NCBI GenBank assembly: GCA_018668195.1
Contig: JABITU010000176.1
Coordinates: forward strand, 1-9,010
Length of the DNA: 9,010 nt
Direction of reading: 5' to 3'
Origin: Tateyamaria sp.
GTDB taxonomy: Bacteria; Pseudomonadota; Alphaproteobacteria; Rhodobacterales; Rhodobacteraceae
The stretch's first letter is position 1, and every line of letters starts with the position of its first letter. A program made the translations under genes and the position numbers. Under the pieces are notes generated by a model. It had not been told where the DNA came from, did no database searches, and saw nothing but the letters and a program-made list of their open reading frames with translations. Below are positions 6,412 to 9,010 of this stretch, in pieces.

Positions 6412-6710
6412 TGCCCAAGCAATTCACACCCAAAGTCGTGACGGCCAACCACCTGTTAGAAGGTGACGTTATCTATCAAACTGCCACCGGATGGACGCGG
6501 CGATTAAGCGAGGCAGAACTGCTGGCCGATGAGGCAGATGCAGATTTACGACTAATTGATGCACTGCAACAGGCCGACGCTGTGGTTGGCGCATATCTGG
6601 CCGACGTCAAGCTGGTGAACAACGCCCTTGAACCCACTCATTTTCGGGAAGAATTTCGCACGACCGGCCCCAGCAATTATGCTCACGGCAAACAAGTGGA
6701 GCTGCACTGA
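6411..6710 (+). CDS. DUF2849 domain protein, function unknown
   Basis: This 99-residue soluble protein matches, from memory, the DUF2849 family, small proteins found in alphaproteobacterial sulfate-assimilation operons between cysG and the sulfite reductase gene. Visible features are an N-terminal PKVVTANHLLEGDVIY stretch (7-22), a TGWTRRLSEAELL segment (26-38), an acidic, Asp/Glu/Ala-rich middle and a VKLVNNALEPTHFREEFR region near the C-terminus. There are no cysteines, so it does not carry its own iron-sulfur cluster, and there is no signal peptide or membrane helix. Its start overlaps the cysG stop and its stop overlaps the cysI start (both TGATG), so it is almost certainly co-translated with them. 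A role in siroheme delivery, assembly or electron transfer to CysI is only a guess from position. Confidence 0.85.
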   Translation: MPKQFTPKVVTANHLLEGDVIYQTATGWTRRLSEAELLADEADADLRLIDALQQADAVVGAYLADVKLVNNALEPTHFREEFRTTGPSNYAHGKQVELH

Positions 6711-8377
6711 TGTATACCTATTCCGGCTTTGACAAAGCCTTTCTCGCGCAGCGCAACACCCAGTTTCGCAGCCAAGTCGAACGGCGTATCTCTGGCGCCC
6801 TGACCGAAGACGAGTTTAAGCCGCTGCGCCTAATGAATGGCCTTTATCTGCAATTGCACGCTTATATGCTGCGCGTCGCCATCCCTTATGGCACGCTCAA
6901 TAGCGCAAAGATGAACAAACTGGCGGATATTGCGGATAAATGGGACAAAGGCTACGGCCACTTTACCACGCGTCAGAACATTCAATTCAATTGGCCCAAA
7001 CTGGGTGATGTGCCAGACATGCTGGACGCTCTGGCCGAGGTCGGCATGCACGCGATCCAAACGTCAGGCAACACGATCCGAAACGTCACCGCAGACCACT
7101 TTGCCGGTGCAGCAGCAGATGAAATTGCCGATCCGCGCCCAGTGGCAGAACTGTTGCGCCAGTGGTCAACCGACCACCCCGAATTCCAATTCATGCCTCG
7201 CAAGTTCAAGATCGCGATCACCGGCAGCCCAAACGATCGCGCTGTGACGCGCGCCCATGACATCGGCCTTCGCATGCTCGAGCGTGACGGGACGCGAGGC
7301 TTCGAGGTTATCGTTGGTGGTGGCCTAGGCAGGACGCCAATGATTGGCAAAGTGATCCATGATTTTCTGCCCGAAGCCGACCTACTACCTTACCTCGAGG
7401 CAATTGTTTCAGTCTGGAACCAGATCGGGCGACGTGACAATAAGTACAAAGCCCGGATCAAGATCACAGTGCATGAGCACGGTATCGACGAAATTCGCAG
7501 CTTTGTTAATGCACGCTTTGAACAAACTCGCGCCACCTTTTCGGGCGTCGATCAAAACATGCTGCGCGAGATTGAGACCCAGTTTACGCCACCGTCTTTC
7601 AAGACAGCCTCCGACGCACCCTTCAACGAAGCTTACCATAACGATCCGATGTTTCGCTCGTGGGCTGATACAAACCTGACTGCGCATCAGGCGCCCAGAT
7701 ACAAAATCGTATCGGTCTCGCTGAAAAAACATGGCGAAACTCCAGGAGACGCAAGCGCGGCGCAAATGCGGGTGCTTGCAGATCTTGCCCGCGACTACGG
7801 CCATGACGAGTTGCGCATCAGTCACGAGCAGAACGTGATCCTGCCGCATGTACACATGTCTGACCTGCCCGCCTTGCATGCAAGGCTTAGGTCAGCAAAT
7901 CTGGCAACAGCAAATATCGGATTGATAAGTGATATCATTGCCTGCCCCGGAATGGATTATTGCGCCCTTGCAACGGCGCGGTCCATTCCGATCGCGCAGC
8001 AGATTGCCAACCAATTTGATGATCTCAAACGCGAACAGGACATCGGTCAGCTCAAAATTAAGATATCGGGCTGCATCAACGCTTGCGGTCATCATCATGT
8101 GGGTCATATCGGCATCCTCGGCCTCGATCGCGCAGGCGTTGAAAGCTACCAAATCACACTTGGTGGCGACCATACAGAAACCGCCGCCGTCGGAGAGCGC
8201 GCTGGTCCGGGATTTTCCGCCGACGAGATCATTCCGGCCATCGAACGGATCGTTGAGGCCTATCTCGAACTGCGCAGCGCTAATGACGAGACGTTTCTCG
8301 AGACCTACCAACGCACCGGGCTGGCCCCGTTCAAAGCAGCCCTTTACCCACGGGCCAAGGCCGTCGCGGCGGAATAG
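6710..8377 (+). CDS. cysI: Sulfite reductase hemoprotein (siroheme/4Fe-4S)
   Basis: The 555-residue protein belongs to the nitrite/sulfite reductase family and would reduce sulfite to sulfide with six electrons. It has the two-fold ferredoxin-like and catalytic repeat. The 4Fe-4S/siroheme cysteines are Cys412 and Cys418 (CPGMDYC) and Cys455 and Cys459 (GCINACG), the last expected to bridge cluster and siroheme iron. Anion-binding basic residues are seen in TTRQNIQF (R88), SGNTIRN (R124) and MPRKFKIAI (K165, K167). Length and context suit a CysI-type enzyme; no CysJ flavoprotein is encoded in the window, so electrons may come from ferredoxin or a reductase encoded elsewhere. The start overlaps the DUF2849 stop (TGATG). 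Nitrite reductase is the alternative for this family, but cysG, DUF2849 and cysH beside it argue for sulfite. Confidence 0.94.
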   Translation: MYTYSGFDKAFLAQRNTQFRSQVERRISGALTEDEFKPLRLMNGLYLQLHAYMLRVAIPYGTLNSAKMNKLADIADKWDKGYGHFTTRQNIQFNWPKLGDVPDMLDALAEVGMHAIQTSGNTIRNVTADHFAGAAADEIADPRPVAELLRQWSTDHPEFQFMPRKFKIAITGSPNDRAVTRAHDIGLRMLERDGTRGFEVIVGGGLGRTPMIGKVIHDFLPEADLLPYLEAIVSVWNQIGRRDNKYKARIKITVHEHGIDEIRSFVNARFEQTRATFSGVDQNMLREIETQFTPPSFKTASDAPFNEAYHNDPMFRSWADTNLTAHQAPRYKIVSVSLKKHGETPGDASAAQMRVLADLARDYGHDELRISHEQNVILPHVHMSDLPALHARLRSANLATANIGLISDIIACPGMDYCALATARSIPIAQQIANQFDDLKREQDIGQLKIKISGCINACGHHHVGHIGILGLDRAGVESYQITLGGDHTETAAVGERAGPGFSADEIIPAIERIVEAYLELRSANDETFLETYQRTGLAPFKAALYPRAKAVAAE

Positions 8378-8382
8378 ATCCC

Positions 8383-9010
8383 ATGCTTCATCTTGCCAAA
8401 AAAACTCTCCCCGAAGGGCCGGCGCGCCATATGTCCGCAAATCAGGTGGCAACGCTCAACGCCGGCCTCAAGCACCACGGCGCAACGGATGTCTTGCGCG
8501 CGGCACGGGCAGCGTTGCCCCACCTTGCTCTGATTTCCAGCTTTGGGGCCGAATCGATCGTGCTTTTGCATCTTACCGCCATGGTTGACCGGGACATTCC
8601 GATCATTTTCATCGATACAGATATGCTTTTCGTTGAAACCATGATCTACCAGCAGGATGTTGCAGAACGACTGCGTCTGCGCAACATCACGGTAATCAAG
8701 TCCAGCGACAGAGATCATCGTGATCCTGACAAGACACTGCATCGACACGACCCTGATGCCTGTTGCACGCTTCGCAAAACGGCGCCGTTAACCAAGGCGC
8801 TGCGCCCCTTTCATGGCTGGATCAGCGGACGCAAAGGATATCAATCGGATAGCCGGGCTTCGCTGGACTTCTTTGAACTCGAAGAAAGCACCGGGCGCAT
8901 CAAGGTGAACCCACTGGCGCGCTGGTCGCGCGATGATGTGACAGAATACATGGACGAAAACCGCTTGCCCCGCCATCCGCTGGTGGCACTGGGCTATCCC
9001 AGCATCGGCT
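8383..9010 (+). CDS. cysH: Adenylyl-sulfate reductase CysH, 3' end outside window
   Basis: The gene starts 5 bp after cysI and runs off the right edge, so only 209 complete residues are visible. The product is a PP-loop reductase that makes sulfite from adenylylated sulfate with thioredoxin. Visible motifs are the nucleotide loop SSFGAES (52-58), FIDTDMLFVET (76-86), DPDACCTLRKTAPL (123-136) and ISGRKGYQSDSR (147-158). The Cys127-Cys128 pair is the first half of the CC...CxxC 4Fe-4S signature of APS-using enzymes, so APS rather than PAPS is the expected substrate. The second pair and the C-terminal catalytic cysteine would lie beyond the window, which stops just after ALGYPSIG, right where CxxC is expected. 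The start is preceded by GGCGGAATAG; an alternative in-frame ATG is at 8431. It is the last visible gene of the cys operon. Confidence 0.93.
   Translation, partial: MLHLAKKTLPEGPARHMSANQVATLNAGLKHHGATDVLRAARAALPHLALISSFGAESIVLLHLTAMVDRDIPIIFIDTDMLFVETMIYQQDVAERLRLRNITVIKSSDRDHRDPDKTLHRHDPDACCTLRKTAPLTKALRPFHGWISGRKGYQSDSRASLDFFELEESTGRIKVNPLARWSRDDVTEYMDENRLPRHPLVALGYPSIG

Noticed and set aside
7409..8452. Two long open frames on the minus strand opposite cysI
   Set aside because: They are antisense to the catalytic, cysteine-containing part of cysI, a strongly conserved protein, and have no family resemblance. Long shadow frames are expected in GC-rich coding DNA.

Overview
The window looks like a piece of an alphaproteobacterial chromosome, most likely the Rhodobacterales/Roseobacter group. 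The main signs are a DctB/DctD pair, a gene order cysG - DUF2849 - cysI - cysH typical of that order, an Lrp/AsnC regulator next to it, and moderately high GC with short intergenic gaps. No tRNA, rRNA, insertion sequence, CRISPR array or prophage signal was seen. This assignment rests on recognising protein families, not on a database search.

Left half, minus strand (64-3023): a two-gene operon dctB-dctD joined by an ATGA overlap. It encodes a membrane sensor histidine kinase and a response regulator for C4-dicarboxylate uptake. The regulator is unusual: its AAA+ domain has lost the Walker A lysine, the whole GAFTGA sigma-54 loop region and one arginine finger, but keeps the receiver and Fis-type DNA-binding domains. 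Just past its stop codon lie two helically phased inverted repeats (11-28 and 43-60). They look like binding sites for this regulator in front of a gene beyond the left edge.

Middle, plus strand (3098-4273): a stand-alone bacterial cytochrome P450, transcribed divergently from dctB across 74 bp. It has an Ala at the usual I-helix Thr position. It ends at a perfect 7-bp hairpin that lies between it and the convergent Lrp/AsnC-type regulator gene (4344-4820, minus).

Right half, plus strand (4963-9010): the assimilatory sulfate reduction operon cysG (siroheme synthase), a DUF2849 small protein, cysI (siroheme/4Fe-4S sulfite reductase) and cysH (APS reductase, cut by the right edge). The first three genes are joined by TGATG overlaps and cysH follows after 5 bp. 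CysH would make sulfite, CysI would reduce it to sulfide, and CysG would supply the siroheme for CysI. The 142-bp lrp-cysG intergenic region is AT-rich and holds nested dyad symmetry and a phased direct repeat. It is the probable control region for both directions, and the Lrp-type protein is the obvious candidate regulator.

Most of the window is ordinary metabolism. The parts most worth a second look are the degenerate DctD with its putative operators, the symmetrical lrp-cysG control region, and the DUF2849 protein of unknown role.
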